NCBI GenBank assembly: GCA_011800805.1
Contig: MPNW01000064.1
Coordinates: 5,588 to 69,587, forward strand
DNA length: 64,000 bases
Origin: Hirudo medicinalis
Taxonomy: Eukaryota > Annelida > Clitellata > Hirudinida > Hirudinidae
Reading direction: 5' to 3'
The notes below the pieces were generated by a model that saw nothing but the letters and a program-made list of their open reading frames with translations, made no database searches and was not told where the DNA came from. Within the stretch, counting starts at the first letter, position 1. Each line of letters opens with the position of its first letter. Position numbers and translations under genes: made by a program. Below, piece after piece: positions 13,099 to 25,227 of this stretch.

Positions 13099-13186
13099 CA
13101 TGTTTTGAAGCAACGACAATAATGTAATGGAACACTCGATGTTTTGAAAGCTTACACAACAACAATAATGTAATGGAACACTCAAG
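13099..13186. repeat. tandem duplication of about 45 bases
   Basis: Two copies, each beginning 'atgttttgaa' and ending 'ataatgtaatggaacactc', the second with a few extra bases. This duplication is part of why an unsupported 134-codon frame is open on the minus strand. Confidence 0.75.
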
Positions 13187-14338
13187 AACAACATGGATGA
13201 AACTTTTAAGATCTAATAGATCCCAAGGGTGGATGGGCGATGGAGGCATCAAAAGTTTGGTGAAAGTGCTACTGGCGTGGCAGGTTATTGTGCGGAGTCC
13301 ATTTATGGCGGCTTTAAGGAAGGTCGAAGAGACTCGGTTCAGTGATTTCATGTTTGAGTAGCAAAGCAATAAAAGAACGCCACTGGACATGCGCCAATAA
13401 CGTGCAGCTCCTTGGAAGTATCACAGCCTATGACTTTGCATAATCCTCTTACGTCCTCCTACGTTCACAATCCTATGCTGAAACTTTTTTTAAGAAATAC
13501 ATTGATTCCATTGAAGGCATTCTCAAGCCATAAATATTAAATTATTTCTTATTTGTTTCGTAATAGGAACTGAGAAAGAAAATTCACGGAGAGTCGTTGA
13601 ATGAGAACTCGCGGGAACAGATGACTCGATCCTTTTTTCTGCTGCTTCAACGGACACCAAATGTTGCAGGAATGTTGTGTCGTCTTCATGAATATTTGTC
13701 GTTGCTGTTGTTTTTTAAATCCAGTCCAGATCTTAAGTGTTGTTCTCTTAACGAATACTTGGCATCTTCACTCGAGGGTCCTGTGATCCATCGAGCAGTT
13801 GTGTGGAAAATAATAATGATAATAAATTGTATCCAATTGGATTAAATTGTCTCGTAGAACGCAGATTGATGGCGTGTTGTGGAGAGTCTCATTCACTTCA
13901 TGCTCCTCTTGTCTTCCTGGAAACTGCTCTCAGCATTCCATGTTGCTCGAGAGGTCACAGATTATGCCGCCACATCGTCCTAAGGTTTACCTTGCTCTTT
14001 AATGGAGACACACAAATGAAAATATTTCCTATGCTCGTCCGACTAATACAAGAAATGAATCCCATATTTTCTGTTCAAAATTTAACACTTCTATAAATAG
14101 ATTTCTTTAATAAAATAATAGCTAAAATGAACTTGGGTTTTATTTCTTTTCAAAATAATTTTATTCAGAATTTATGCAAACATTTGGAAAATGTAACGAT
14201 ACATAATCAGCCAAATAAACATTTTTCTCATACCAAGCAGAGCAGATACTTCCGTTGTGAATGTTCCATGAAAATAAGAGGGAGACGTTTTATGTATAAA
14301 AGCAGAAGCTAAATGATTGTGACATCCTCTGGAACTTC
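13187..14338. other. non-coding, nothing recognised
   Basis: Mixed AT-rich DNA with short open frames on the plus strand that show no domain or exon pattern. Confidence 0.35.
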
Positions 14339-14404
14339 GTATGTCAGGAACATGATGATGATCATCATCACACAAATAATTGTCATCATCATCATCATCA
14401 TCAC
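14339..14404. repeat. (ATC)n microsatellite
   Basis: Short cat arrays in opposite orientation around 'acacaaataattg' (gatgatgatcatcatc then catcatcatcatc), giving a local palindrome. Confidence 0.85.
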
Positions 14405-14900
14405 AAGTGACGTGAAGTGAAGTAGGAAATTGTAAAATTGATTCCATTTTCTTGGGTCTTCATCAACTTTTTATGACGGCAATCACGTGATCATCTGTCT
14501 CCATTCGATATCACGTTAAAGCCTTTCATGACCGCTCGAATCTAACATTGACCAATTGGAAGAACGTATGTCGTCACGTGAGGCCAATTGACCGGAAGTT
14601 GATGAGTGAATCGTCACATGACATCTCTATTAAGGCAATAATTTATGACATCTCTTTTCAGGCATAATTTTTAATAATTGCAGTTGTGAGTAAAAGTTGG
14701 ACCAACACGTGTTTCAAATTGTATTTGTGCTGACGAATTGTCACTTGCACGGGAGGATTAAGCGGGAAGATGGCAGGTACTTTGCACTCCTTCAAGAAAT
14801 AAATGTGTTGGCGATTGAATGAAAACCTAACAAAGATTTGCCGACACAAATGTACGACGTTTTAATCCCGTTTCGAAGCATTAAGTCTCTTTCTCACCAG

Positions 14901-14976
14901 GGTGATGATGATGACGATGACGATGACGACGACGACGACGACGGCGATGACGATGACGATGATGATGATGATGATA
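14901..14976. repeat. (GAT)n / (GAC)n microsatellite
   Basis: About 75 bases of gat, gac and gac-ggc units. Poly-Asp and Met/Thr frames across it are artefacts. Confidence 0.92.
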
Positions 14977-17900
14977 TTTGTTTCACTGTTTACAGCCTCA
15001 TGCTGTGGTCGACCAATTGAAAGTTGCTCAAATAGTCGTAAATTGTTAGGCAGCCGATGTTCTACTTCGTTACTATTTTCGTCTCAAATAAAATTAATGT
15101 TACAGTGTTTACAACACTTTAACATCTCAAAATAATTATAATTTAATTAAACAATTATTTGGAATAAACATATAAATAATTGTTTTTAATTTTAAATTGA
15201 TTGAAATTTGAAAACTTCAAAATCCTCTTAGAAAAGTGAATTCGCCAAATGAAGAAACCTCAAAAAGAAATTATGAGCCTAAGTCCTAAAAACAAATATG
15301 TTTTCGAGAATTTCTGTTATTATTAATATTACTATCTATTATTTTAAAATTGTTAAAACTAGAACTTCCAGCGGAATATAAGGAATGATCGGTGGCAAAA
15401 TAAAAGAGATTTTGATTGCAAAATGAGATTGCATCTGAAAAAATCTTTATTGTAATTGTAAATAACAAAAGATTACAATTACGATTACAAGATCTTTATT
15501 TCACGCACAGGAAAAAATAAAAAAGTTGTAATAAATGACGATCACAAGAAAAATGTTTAAAACATATTTCTACGTTGCTAACTACTTTTTCGTTCATCAT
15601 TTACATGATTTCTTTCAAATATTCCTCTAATTTAAGTGTTTCGTATATAATTTAAGTGCGCTTCATGAATAGGACCCAGTTACGTTCTTTGACGATGACT
15701 TTTGTGTGGGAATCACTCAGGTCAGTATTTTACTTAATGTCCCGAAAAGCATTGGATTTATAGATTTATCAATTTTATTGAACTCAGATGCATATTTCGC
15801 CCGGATTTCAGAAAAATCTGAAAATGCTCAAAATTACCTGAATCAACCACAAGCACAAGAGCATGCGTCTTCATATTTATTAAAATCATTAAATTATAGA
15901 TTATAAAATAACCAAGTATCCATTTTATCTCCTTTTTTTTAGTAATTAACTCTCGGACTCTATCTTTTAATTAATTTGGGACAAGTTTCAAGCTTTTTCT
16001 ATCCAGTTCTTTCCAGGCCTAACTCGAAGCCTCTTCGTGAAAATTCGTGAACACTGAACCTTGGTTATCATTCAAGTACATTTTCCTAGCAAGAAATCCC
16101 CACATTTTCAATGAGTTCAAGTCTGGAAGGTTTGTGTCCATCTTGAAGTGCGTCGGGGAGCATTAATATCAATTTTAATTTACGTGATTAAATGTAATAT
16201 TGAGTTTCTAAATATTAATTCTAATAATAACCATAATTATGATCCAATTAACACAACCTTAAGCTTGTGACTATTCCAATAAATATTTCATAAATCCGTT
16301 GGATTTAGAAAGAAGTAAAACTGCATTTCTACTGTAATTTGTGTGAAAAAATTTGTAATTTGCTGACCTGTTTTTTGAACCGTCCTTCTGTGAGTAGCAT
16401 TAATGATGTGTCATCAGATGATGACATATTCAGATGATGGTTAAGAACTTATTGAAAATCGATTACATTAATATTAACTGTTATAATACTGTTGCAATAA
16501 TTATAAATAACATATTAATAATAATTCTAAATAAGACATTCACAATAACAATTCTAACGACACTAATAATAAGTCTTAAAATCCAGTGAGCCTTGAACTC
16601 CATGATTCCATTACGTTGAGATAGTTCACATTTACTCACTTAATGTCAGCTGATCCATTTTTTTTTAAATCTGTGAATATTTTCATTGCTTATTTAACAT
16701 AATTAATTTAACTAAATAAGTTAATTGTCCAATTATTAACCTAATTATATTAATGTCATAATGTTGCTATTAATCTTATTATATTAACCTAATTAGCATT
16801 AATTGTCTCATCGCATTGTTGTATTGTATCTCGGTGGTTGACTGACAATTGCATGGCAGTTACACCTCAGAATACTGCCTAACCCGGCAGAGAATGAAAA
16901 CTCAGTCATTAGCGCGGCAAACAAAAGCGACTCGGGAACTAAATAACGGCTCTGCCAGCCTCGAAGACATCAAATGGATCCACAGACTTCCACGGACATC
17001 CATCACTTGCAGGGCACTTCCAGTTGGATCTCTTCGCTCAGAAAATTCGATCAATTCTCAGTTCTCGATTTGCTTGAATGAAATAAATTGCTTTTTCCAT
17101 TTTTCCACTAAATTATGATAAAATAATTTGTCATCTGCGAAACTCTCCCCCATCCGAAAAAAAAGGGGATTAAAGATCAGCCATCCGTATTTAACAATTT
17201 CATTTCAACTCTCAAAGCATGAAAATCTGACATGAAATGAAATGAAAATGTCTTCAAATGGTCGCTTCATTAAAGCTGTTATCGTCATGCAGATTGAATT
17301 TTAAAAGTCAATCAGTCAACAAAGAGAAGCGAAAGTCCATATGGGCGTACAAGAAGCAAATATTTGCAGCCAGGGAATGAACACGAGAGGTCAGCACCCT
17401 GTGATTCGTTATTTTCACCCACACCTCGTTTCAGTCACGCAAGTAAAGCAGGAATTAAATTGAAGGAAACTTTAGGAGATGGAAATTTTAATTAGAAACA
17501 AAAATGGAGGAGGAAGTAATGAAGAGATGGTTGAGATGAGCCAAGATTATTCTGAGTCGAGTTTTCATGGAGGTGTTGCACTCGTTTTAAAATGCGGTGC
17601 CGCGTGAAGAATAATTCTGATGAGTCAATCAAGCCACACGAGCGTTGTTTGGTGGACAAAATTGTTTCTTCCTTGATAATTCTCTTCAACATTCCCGTCT
17701 GTTCGAGAATCAAGATAACCAGCGATGCTATCGGACATGAATTTATGTGTGAGTGCTGCTACTGCCAATAAAACAAACAGAACGAAAGCAAGTATCAATC
17801 AGCATTGTTTACACCTGGTGAAATGATAAATCAATAATGGAGTTAATGAAACCTCTGTTGCAAAGGCAAGGATTGTTGCATTACAAATGGTTATTTTATG

Positions 17901-19890
17901 CGTTTATTCTTTCGAAAGAAGTTAATTTAACCAAAGACGCGTTCACTCAATTTGTCACTGAGAGTTTCTTTGGTCAGAACAATTTCTCGCGAAAAAAATT
18001 TATTCCTCAGATGCGGACTTATGTCGTAAACCAATCTGACGCAATAATGGCCTCTTCCCTCTCTTCCAATTTTCCAACAGGCTGTTTGCTTCCTTTCGTG
18101 AACAAACAATTGTTTTTAGATTTTCCGACGACCGTCAAATCATTAAGGCGCTGAATAATCAACTAACTAAACCAATGAATATGAAACATTCTTATTCGTC
18201 AGAAGTTCGAAGGTCGACGTCATTTACTCCAGGAGATCAACTGTACTTACGATGTAATGTAATCCCAGTACATCGGTGTATTTTTGTTTAAATTGTGGAA
18301 AGTGAAGTGATTTTGAAATTGATGTGCTTGTGTTAAACTTCATGGTGTTCACGTAAATGATGTCCGAATGAATGGGAGGAATGTTTATATTTAAAAGTGA
18401 ACATTGATTGAGATCGCATGTTCTCCTCAACTTTAAATTTAATCACATGGTAGCTCAGTTTTGATTCACGGGTGCATCTCCTCATCCCATTAAAAATAAG
18501 TTGGAATTTATTACTGCATACGACAAGCAGATAATAATTTCTTGCCCTGAAACTTCCATACGGCGAGGTTCAAACCCTTTGTTAATATTTATGTTCAACA
18601 AACCACTAACTTTCCTGAGTTAGTAAAGCTTCGTGAATTCAAAATCCAACTTTTATCCTCCGTTATTTCATCAAGCACATTCAAGCACTGTGCATGCGGG
18701 TGAACTCATAACTCGTGATAATTCGATTGATATGCGCTTTATTATGGCGTCGTTTCATTGCGAGAATCTCGACCTAGGAGATCTTCTGGAGAATTACACA
18801 AAAGAAGGTCAGCACAGTTTGCATCGTGTTCTCATAACTACAACTTCTTCTATTCAATTACATCAATTCGCCGAAAACACATTAAGAAATGAACAATATA
18901 GAAGACGATCAATAAACATTGCAAACATTGTGCAAATTACTGCCAACATAAATAAACTCACCTCTTCGAGTGTGCTTTGGCTTCATGTGTTCCAACTCAT
19001 GGAACTCGCCGAAATTCCGACATGAAAGAATTGCGAACACAAAGAAGGCTTCATAGAAACAAACACATCATTCTCCCCTTTTTTATTATTACGCTCACTT
19101 CCGCTCTGACGATTGCTGAGATCTCGCGATCGAAGTCCAATCTCACGAGAATTGTACAGCACTGACTCGACGGAAAGCAAACCCGAATGAAATTGAGAGA
19201 TGTGGCAATGGAGAGTATGAAGTTGATGATGACGATGTTAACGGTCCATGCACCAAAAATTAAATTCTCCACTTAGTCTTCCACTGGTCATCCATTTTTT
19301 GCTTACCTTCGGAACACCTTGCCCGACCAACTTAATTTTCCTGTTATTTCCTTTTTTCTTTTCTTTATGAGGCCTCGAGTGGCGGCAATGCCTAAAAGAT
19401 GTTTCTGATGCAACGCAAAGGAGAAACTTTGAAATAAAGATCAAAGAGTCCACTGATCAATGAATTACACTTTCTATCAATTTGCAAGCAGAAGTCACCA
19501 TGGACTCACATCTGCTCAATTCCTCCTCCTGTTTTGGATACATCCTCAAAAGACCACAGTTTTTGACTAATTATAAATTTATTCACGACATATTTTATTT
19601 CAAATCTCATAAATTTAATTTAAATGTTTCAATTTATTCGTTTAAAAATTATATCTACATTCTTGTATGCCTCCACTCAAACTGCTCTGATATTCGCTTA
19701 GTTGGCAGGCACTCATTAAAATTAACGTTCATTTTATAACACGGAAGATTACAATATCCTCCGTCAGGTTTGTCAATCCTTCTATAAAGTCCTCAGTAGT
19801 CATAAGCCAACTGAGCTAAAATTAACAGTTGTCGAAAACCCAAGAAGCTATGTACGAGTTCACGGAACTACTGGACTACTCGAGTAGTAG
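14977..19890. other. non-coding, nothing recognised
   Basis: Long AT-rich intergenic stretch. Frames of 60-130 codons (for example 18,633-19,025 plus and 17,837-18,154 plus) were read and match no family known to me. No run of phase-compatible exons could be assembled. Confidence 0.35.
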
Positions 19891-19904
19891 CAATGCCAGG
19901 ATTT

Positions 19905-20035
19905 AGGCCTGGTCGGGATATGCCTCTGCACAGGGGCTCCACCAACCTAAAAACCTTTTTTTACTTATCTGGATTGGAGGCAACATGACTGGCGCAGAGG
20001 CTCTGGGGTCCACCACCATACTGCAGAGGGGCCTC
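19905..20035. repeat. GC-rich imperfect repeat, possible transposon fragment
   Basis: The motifs 'cctctgcacaggggctccacc' and 'ctctggggtccaccacc' recur within 130 bases beside 'gcagaggggcctcc'. This local GC-rich, semi-palindromic composition is unlike the surrounding AT-rich DNA. It resembles the ends of degenerate DNA transposons, but I cannot name a family. Confidence 0.35.
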
Positions 20036-20786
20036 CAACTGGGTAAATCCGGTGCTGATTAGTCGTGCAAATACGTGTTCAATAAAAGTAATAGAAATTA
20101 ACAATATGTACCCTCTTTCAATTAATTTCATAATCGTTCCACCACCAATCACGATAATCGTGGGAAAATCATTCACCAACCATTGGAAACATCCTTTACT
20201 TCGAAAGCATGTCAGAGTCTGAATTAGCGTTTTTTCTTTTTGGCTTACCGCGATGATAACGGACGCGGAGTTTTCCTCCTTTCGGTTGCTGCTCAACCCG
20301 AAACTGCCTCCGAATGGACCAAATAATGTAATATCATTTAAAACCTATTGGCGGAGAGTCGCTTTGTGGTATTCATTTCAAGTCAACATCGTATGTTGTC
20401 ATCAATCAAGATCTTCAACCGCGTCAACCCACCAATGCCATGCAAACTGAAACACCTGTCAACCAACAAGCAGAAGCTCTCTTTTTTCCACCAGGTGCCA
20501 ATTAATAAGTCAAGAACTTTTGATATCAACAAAGAACTATTCACTTTATTATTGACTTTGCTGAAGCACATTACCAGTGCTCGGCCTCGTGGAAAGTGCA
20601 CGTCGAAGCAAAACGTCACTGAAGCAGTAAGCTGCAATAACATCAAGTTTCACTGCAATGACGTCGCAGCTATGCGATTGATTTTAATCAGTGGTACGAC
20701 AAATAAAGCAACGATTTAGTCAACAAAAAAAGATGAAACATCAGACAGACATGAAAGTTTGAGACTTTGTGGCCCAATTCAGTGAG

Positions 20787-23355
20787 TTAAGCTTTAGCAA
20801 GAGCAACAACTGTGAAGTTCAGATTTGTGGGGTCCCTCTCCATAAATTTCTTCACCACTGCAACTGAATCCTGAAATGGAAGAGGCAAAGTTATGATAAA
20901 AACAGGTAATAACAAAATATAATGCTTCAAAATACTCATCACGTATGACGGCATTAAGAGCATTTTTGCACGACATTTCCGTGCCCGTCGCTGTTTTTTA
21001 TTGTTCGCGATCGACAGGTCGGTTTCCGTTCGCTCGTTCGTCGCCGAAGATGTTTTCGACGATCGTCCGAGTCATAAATAATGCATTCAAATATGCTAAT
21101 AATATGGTTAAAATCTTTTGTTGCTTTGGTTCTGTTATGGATGACCCCTCAACCTTTTATGTCTTTGGCGAATTTCAGAACAAAGTCTCAAATTTTTTGA
21201 ACCAAAACAGCTGAAAGACAGGATTAAAAAAGTCACCTCTAAAAGCGTTTCCTCTGTTGTCGGTCCGTGACTCACGGGTCCGTTCCTACGACCATCTGCA
21301 ACGCAAACTCAATTAATGAACATCTCTGTGAATGTCATCAAACCAAACTACAGCGATTAAAAATATATGCCCACATCTTCAGCAACATATAACGATTCAG
21401 AGTTCGATCAGCAGAACTTTAAGAGCACAAAAATAATGCACCTTAAATAATAAACACATCTCCTTAACATGTTTTAGGCGTCTCACAAAAACTTTATAAC
21501 TGATTAAAAAGCGGCTTGTTGGAAACACTGGCAATTTATGATATCGCTGTGCTGATATCGCAATTTATGATATCCTAACAGTAGAAAAAAATGAAACCGA
21601 ATTCATTTCATAATTTGGCAATGTTTCAACGACTCATTTATAAATTAGCAAATAAAATATATTTATTCTGATAACATGAGGATTGGCCCAATTAGGTGCA
21701 TTCCTGCACTAAGCATTATATAACACGTTGGCAACCCAGCCTTAAACAGCCCGTGCCAACCTTTACATAGGGGTGCCATACAAATGCTAGAGCGATTGAA
21801 AAGAGCCTTCGCATCCAATTCAGACAGAATTCGTCAAGACATCTAAATAATATAAATACAAATCCCGTAGAAAAAAGGTATAATACCGAGTTCATAAAGA
21901 GTTCCTCCGTAATGAATGAAAGCTACAAAATGGAGATCAACCTTTTCATGTCTTGATGGCACCTGTTTAATAAAGTAAACAGTAAATCATTAATTTTAAG
22001 ACATGTGAGATGATCAATGGAGAATCTTCAAAGAAGAAATAACACCTAAAAATATTGAAGCAATAAAAGCTGACTGACTCTAGTCTGGCCTTCTTTTGCC
22101 ACCTCCTCGTGCACCTCTCCGAATGCCTACAAATATTTCACCCGATAAATTCACTAGCCGCTCGGCAATCGCTACAAAATTGTCGTTATCTCTAAATTTC
22201 TTTTAATTTTTTAAGCAACGATAAGCACGAAGAAATCAATTAGACCGAATCTGATTCTAGAAGTTTGCCTCTTTCTTGAGGGGTCATGTTCTTTGTGTCC
22301 CCCAAAAATTTGCTGAGATGTTTCTCTTCTGATGTAACAAAATTAAACAAAATGTCATTCTAACAAAATTCTAAGACGAGATTTCCTAAATATTACTTAC
22401 TGTCAAAACCAAGTTGGTTAGCATTGTTTAGAAGAGCATGTATGAGACCAATAGTCCCACAAGCATTTCCTATGCTTTGCCTGATAAAATACACTTCAGG
22501 TGCCTCTACTTCTTTCCCTATTGCAGTACTTTGACTCTAAGAAATATTTTAAATCTTATGAAATCAACATTCCAAAAAAAACAAAGTAAATTTAACTTTG
22601 CATATGCAACAAAATGAATGAATTATTTCAAAAATGATAAAAATAAATAATTTAATGCACAGAAGAAAAACTATCTAAACAAAAAAAATGCAAGCAAACT
22701 GAAAACCTGTACTGAGAGAGGAAATAAAAGCAAAACAGCCACAACTGGTCTTGGAATCAAAGATAACATTTCTTGTTCAAATGTAAACACATCAACAAAC
22801 TCCCAGTCCTTTTTCACACCTAACTGCCTAAGATACTAGACAAAATTTGAAGGAAACACATTAAAAAAACAACATAACAAAACATAATGCAAAATAATAT
22901 GTTAATGACTGCACTAAAAGCTTATATAAACTGATTGACTTGTCATCACATTCTTCTCAAACCTTTTGCTCAGGGCACAGAAGCAAAAGAGCAATGACTG
23001 GCCGTTTTAGGGCTTTAAGACCCTCTTCGGTCAAATCATATATGTCATGAAACGACCATTCATTGGAAACCCCAAGTTTCCAGGCATACTAGCATTTTTG
23101 TTAATAAAATAAAGATTAGTGAGGCACAAAACCTTACTTACTTTAAATATATTACAATTATTCTAATAATTTATAATTACGAAAACCATTAACACTAGAT
23201 CAAAGTTGATAAAATTAATGTGAAAACTGTTACCTTGTTCATGACCTGCACAGAAAATAAAACGAATTTAGTAACTTTAGTGTATGCATGAACAAATTTC
23301 CAAATATAGTAACCTCAGGATTTGATTCTAACGGTAACCATCTAGTTTGGCTCAT
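20787..23355 (-). CDS. ubiquitin C-terminal hydrolase, UCHL1/UCHL3 type
   Basis: Cytosolic cysteine protease (peptidase C12) that removes small adducts from the C terminus of ubiquitin. Minus-strand exons: 23314-23355, 23234-23245 (12 bases), then 22963-23088 (exon A) or 22707-22835 (exon B), 22401-22536, 22246-22328, 22079-22126, 21887-21962, 21237-21295 and 20787-20870. All phases agree, giving 221 or 222 residues, close to UCHL1 (223) and UCHL3 (230). It starts [14 protein letters not shown], as in UCHL3. The catalytic Cys is in [12 protein letters not shown] with the oxyanion Gln seven residues before it, the His is in VDLHFVAF and the Asp in LYELDGR. The end, FTVVALAKA, resembles UCHL1. 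Exon A/B duplication and the microexon are described separately. The upstream neighbour, about 740 bases away and also on minus, is eS25. Confidence 0.93.
22707..22835 (-). CDS. UCHL alternative exon B
   Basis: 129 bases, phase 0 at both ends, preceded by a ctag acceptor and followed by CAG|GTTTTC. It encodes 43 residues beginning [16 protein letters not shown] and containing [13 protein letters not shown]. It is the copy closer to vertebrate UCHL1/UCHL3 in this region, so it is probably the ancestral form. Confidence 0.9.
22963..23088 (-). CDS. UCHL alternative exon A
   Basis: 126 bases, phase 0 at both ends, same ctag|TA acceptor form as exon B, donor AAG|GTTTGA. It encodes 42 residues beginning [16 protein letters not shown] and containing [13 protein letters not shown]. 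It aligns end to end with exon B with about 17 of 42 identical residues by hand count, so it is a tandem exon duplicate, separated from exon B by 127 bases. Confidence 0.9.
23234..23245 (-). CDS. 12-base microexon of UCHL
   Basis: Reads GTCATGAACAAG (V-M-N-K) between a ctgtgcag acceptor and a gtaaca donor, phase 0 on both sides. It fills exactly the gap between NPE (exon 1) and the Y of exon A or B, matching M-L-N-K at this place in UCHL1. Confidence 0.85.
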
Positions 23356-23379
23356 CGTGCGTTTCTAATCACTAAAAGC

Positions 23380-23445
23380 TCCGTCCCCAGACAGCCGACG
23401 GCAGATCGATTCTGACGAGCAGTCTCACTTTTATCTATAATAAAC
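23380..23445 (-). promoter_or_regulatory. probable UCHL 5' UTR / core promoter
   Basis: A short GC-richer island directly upstream of the UCHL start codon. On the minus strand a TATA-like 'tagataaaagtg' (about 23,425-23,440) precedes it by 30-60 bases. Inferred from position and composition only. Confidence 0.35.
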
Positions 23446-24093
23446 CCTAAATTAACATAGATTTGAATATTAGTCAGTTTTACAAAAACGTTCACATTTT
23501 CAAAACTTCAAGATTATAATTTTTTAATTTATGATAAATAAATACACATATGCCATTACTTGCAAAATCAAGGAATATGCGGGTTCACCACAAATTTCAC
23601 CACTAGGTTGTTCTACATTAAATTGTTATTATTTTATTACTAGCTGAACTTGATGCCGAAATAAGTCTCTCAAGTAACCCTGTGGCACTAAAATAACCGA
23701 TAAAGTTCATTTACAACGCGATTTAGTAACACGATGTAATTAGAATTTCCAAGATTGTCTAACGACTACTAACGCATTATATTTGGTCACAAAGATTCAT
23801 TAAACACAAATTTTCTTTAGAAAACTCATCTAATAATTTGATCGTTTCTCAATAAAGCCAACCCTGGAAAAGCTTAAAACATACCAAAAAGCATGTATAA
23901 CCCACACTCTGGTTGATCACATTTTAAAACATTAATGTTACTCCCAAACTCTGGTCACATTAAATTTACTTGTATAGATATCCAGCTGCATTTCATAACA
24001 TCTAATTTGGATATGCAAGTAATTTGTGTGATAAAATAGCAGGAAGTCTGTTTTAATAAAATTCCCTTTAAAATTTTATTACATCAGTAACAT

Positions 24094-24668
24094 TCATGAG
24101 TCAGCCTCTGTGCCCTTGGTGGCTCTGGTGAAAATCCATTGAGAATGGTGCTTCTCAACAAGTCGAATCAAACCTAATTAAAAAATTTGGCATTTTAGCT
24201 CATGAACCCATTATTAAAAAATGTAAATTAGTGTTACCTTTCTGCTGGAGTTCCTGAAGGGCAAACCTAGCCAACGAAGCCCTGATCTTTAACCTTTCTG
24301 AGACAACAGATGGAGTGATCAGCTTATAAGAAGGCACCTCCTTGTACAATTTGTCATAAGTAGCCTTGTCAAACAACACCAAATTGTTCAATTTATCCCT
24401 GACTTTTCCCTTAGACCACTTCTGCAAGCACAAAACGAAATGTGATGTAACCGCGTCCTACACTCAAGGTTGGGAGAAATTACCTTCTTCTTAGCCTTTC
24501 CTCCGGAGCTTCCCTCCTTCTTTTTGGCTGGAGCGGCACTTTTCCCCTTTTGTTGCTGCTGCTTAGGCGGCTAGAAAAAATTAATTTAGTTAAAATTTGT
24601 AGTTCAAATAAATCGGAAACGAAATTAACTATAAACTATTTGAAAGTGGAGCAACGGGAACCAACCAT
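24094..24668 (-). CDS. RPS25: 40S ribosomal protein eS25, copy 1
   Basis: Component of the small ribosomal subunit head. Minus-strand exons: 24666-24668 (the ATG alone), 24484-24570, 24238-24421 and 24094-24173; total 117 residues, the normal eS25 size. The N terminus is [10 protein letters not shown] followed by Lys/Ala-rich sequence. The conserved core runs from [20 protein letters not shown] through [16 protein letters not shown], and the end is [17 protein letters not shown]. Placing the first intron right after the ATG is also seen in vertebrate RPS25. A polyadenylation signal AATAAA (minus strand, 24075-24080) follows the stop within 20 bases. All four exons have proper GT..AG neighbours, so this copy looks functional. 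Confidence 0.96.
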
Positions 24669-24687
24669 CTCTCAACACGCACGTACT

Positions 24688-24697
24688 AAAAAGGAAG
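24688..24697 (-). promoter_or_regulatory. 5' TOP-like pyrimidine tract of eS25 copy 1
   Basis: On the minus strand CTTCCTTTTT lies about 20 bases upstream of the start codon. This is the position and composition expected of the terminal oligopyrimidine start site used by ribosomal protein genes for translational control. Confidence 0.55.
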
Positions 24698-24719
24698 TAG
24701 AACATTGTTGTTAATCGAA

Positions 24720-25160
24720 GGTGCACAGATATGAAACTTTTAAAAGATGAAATATTTTTATGTTTAAATTATTTTTGTTATATTTTAAATTTAATTACGC
24801 AATTAATAATTTAAACCATTGTGTATTACACTTAATTCTAAATGTTTCTATCTCTAACAAATCTAGCCATGAATATTAGTTGCAAAATCATGCATAGGGA
24901 TGGCTCTAGTACATAATGTATAATTTATTTTTAAATTTTATGTTATTAAAATGACTATTGTAAATCATTAATCATCCCTAACATCTCGGATTCGAACAAG
25001 ACGAACAAAAAAAAAATCGGTCATGAACCGTTTTGTTTACACCTTTATGGTGATGAGCCCGAGTGTGGTTTTGCTAGCGCATGTTCTAATGAAACTTCAA
25101 TTCCACTAAAACAAAGAAAAGAAGATATACTTCAAGAAGACTTTAATAGGTCTTAAAAAG
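24720..25160. other. non-coding, 5' flank of eS25 copy 1
   Basis: AT-rich DNA with no exon recognised. Confidence 0.4.
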
Positions 25161-25161
25161 G

Positions 25162-25206
25162 AGTGGTTTTATCACACAGACAGTCAACCTAAACCAATAT
25201 AAATTA
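25162..25206 (+). repeat. hairpin-tail repeat, copy 1 (degenerate)
   Basis: Reads agtggttttatcacacagac, then a spacer, then taaacca followed by ataaatt. It is the most diverged of three copies of the element also at 25,857 and 33,132. The stem is reduced to TGGTTT/AAACCA. Confidence 0.6.
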
Positions 25207-25227
25207 ATGTTAGATTATCCAAACGAT

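Noticed and set aside
12986..13390. 134-codon minus-strand frame
   Set aside because: It spans a tandem duplication and has no recognisable domain; length alone is not enough.
18555..18585. tRNA B box 'ggttcaaaccc'
   Set aside because: The T stem does not pair and no A box or acceptor stem lies upstream at the right distance.
20945..21214. 89-codon plus-strand frame inside the UCHL gene
   Set aside because: It lies in an intron on the opposite strand and matches no family.
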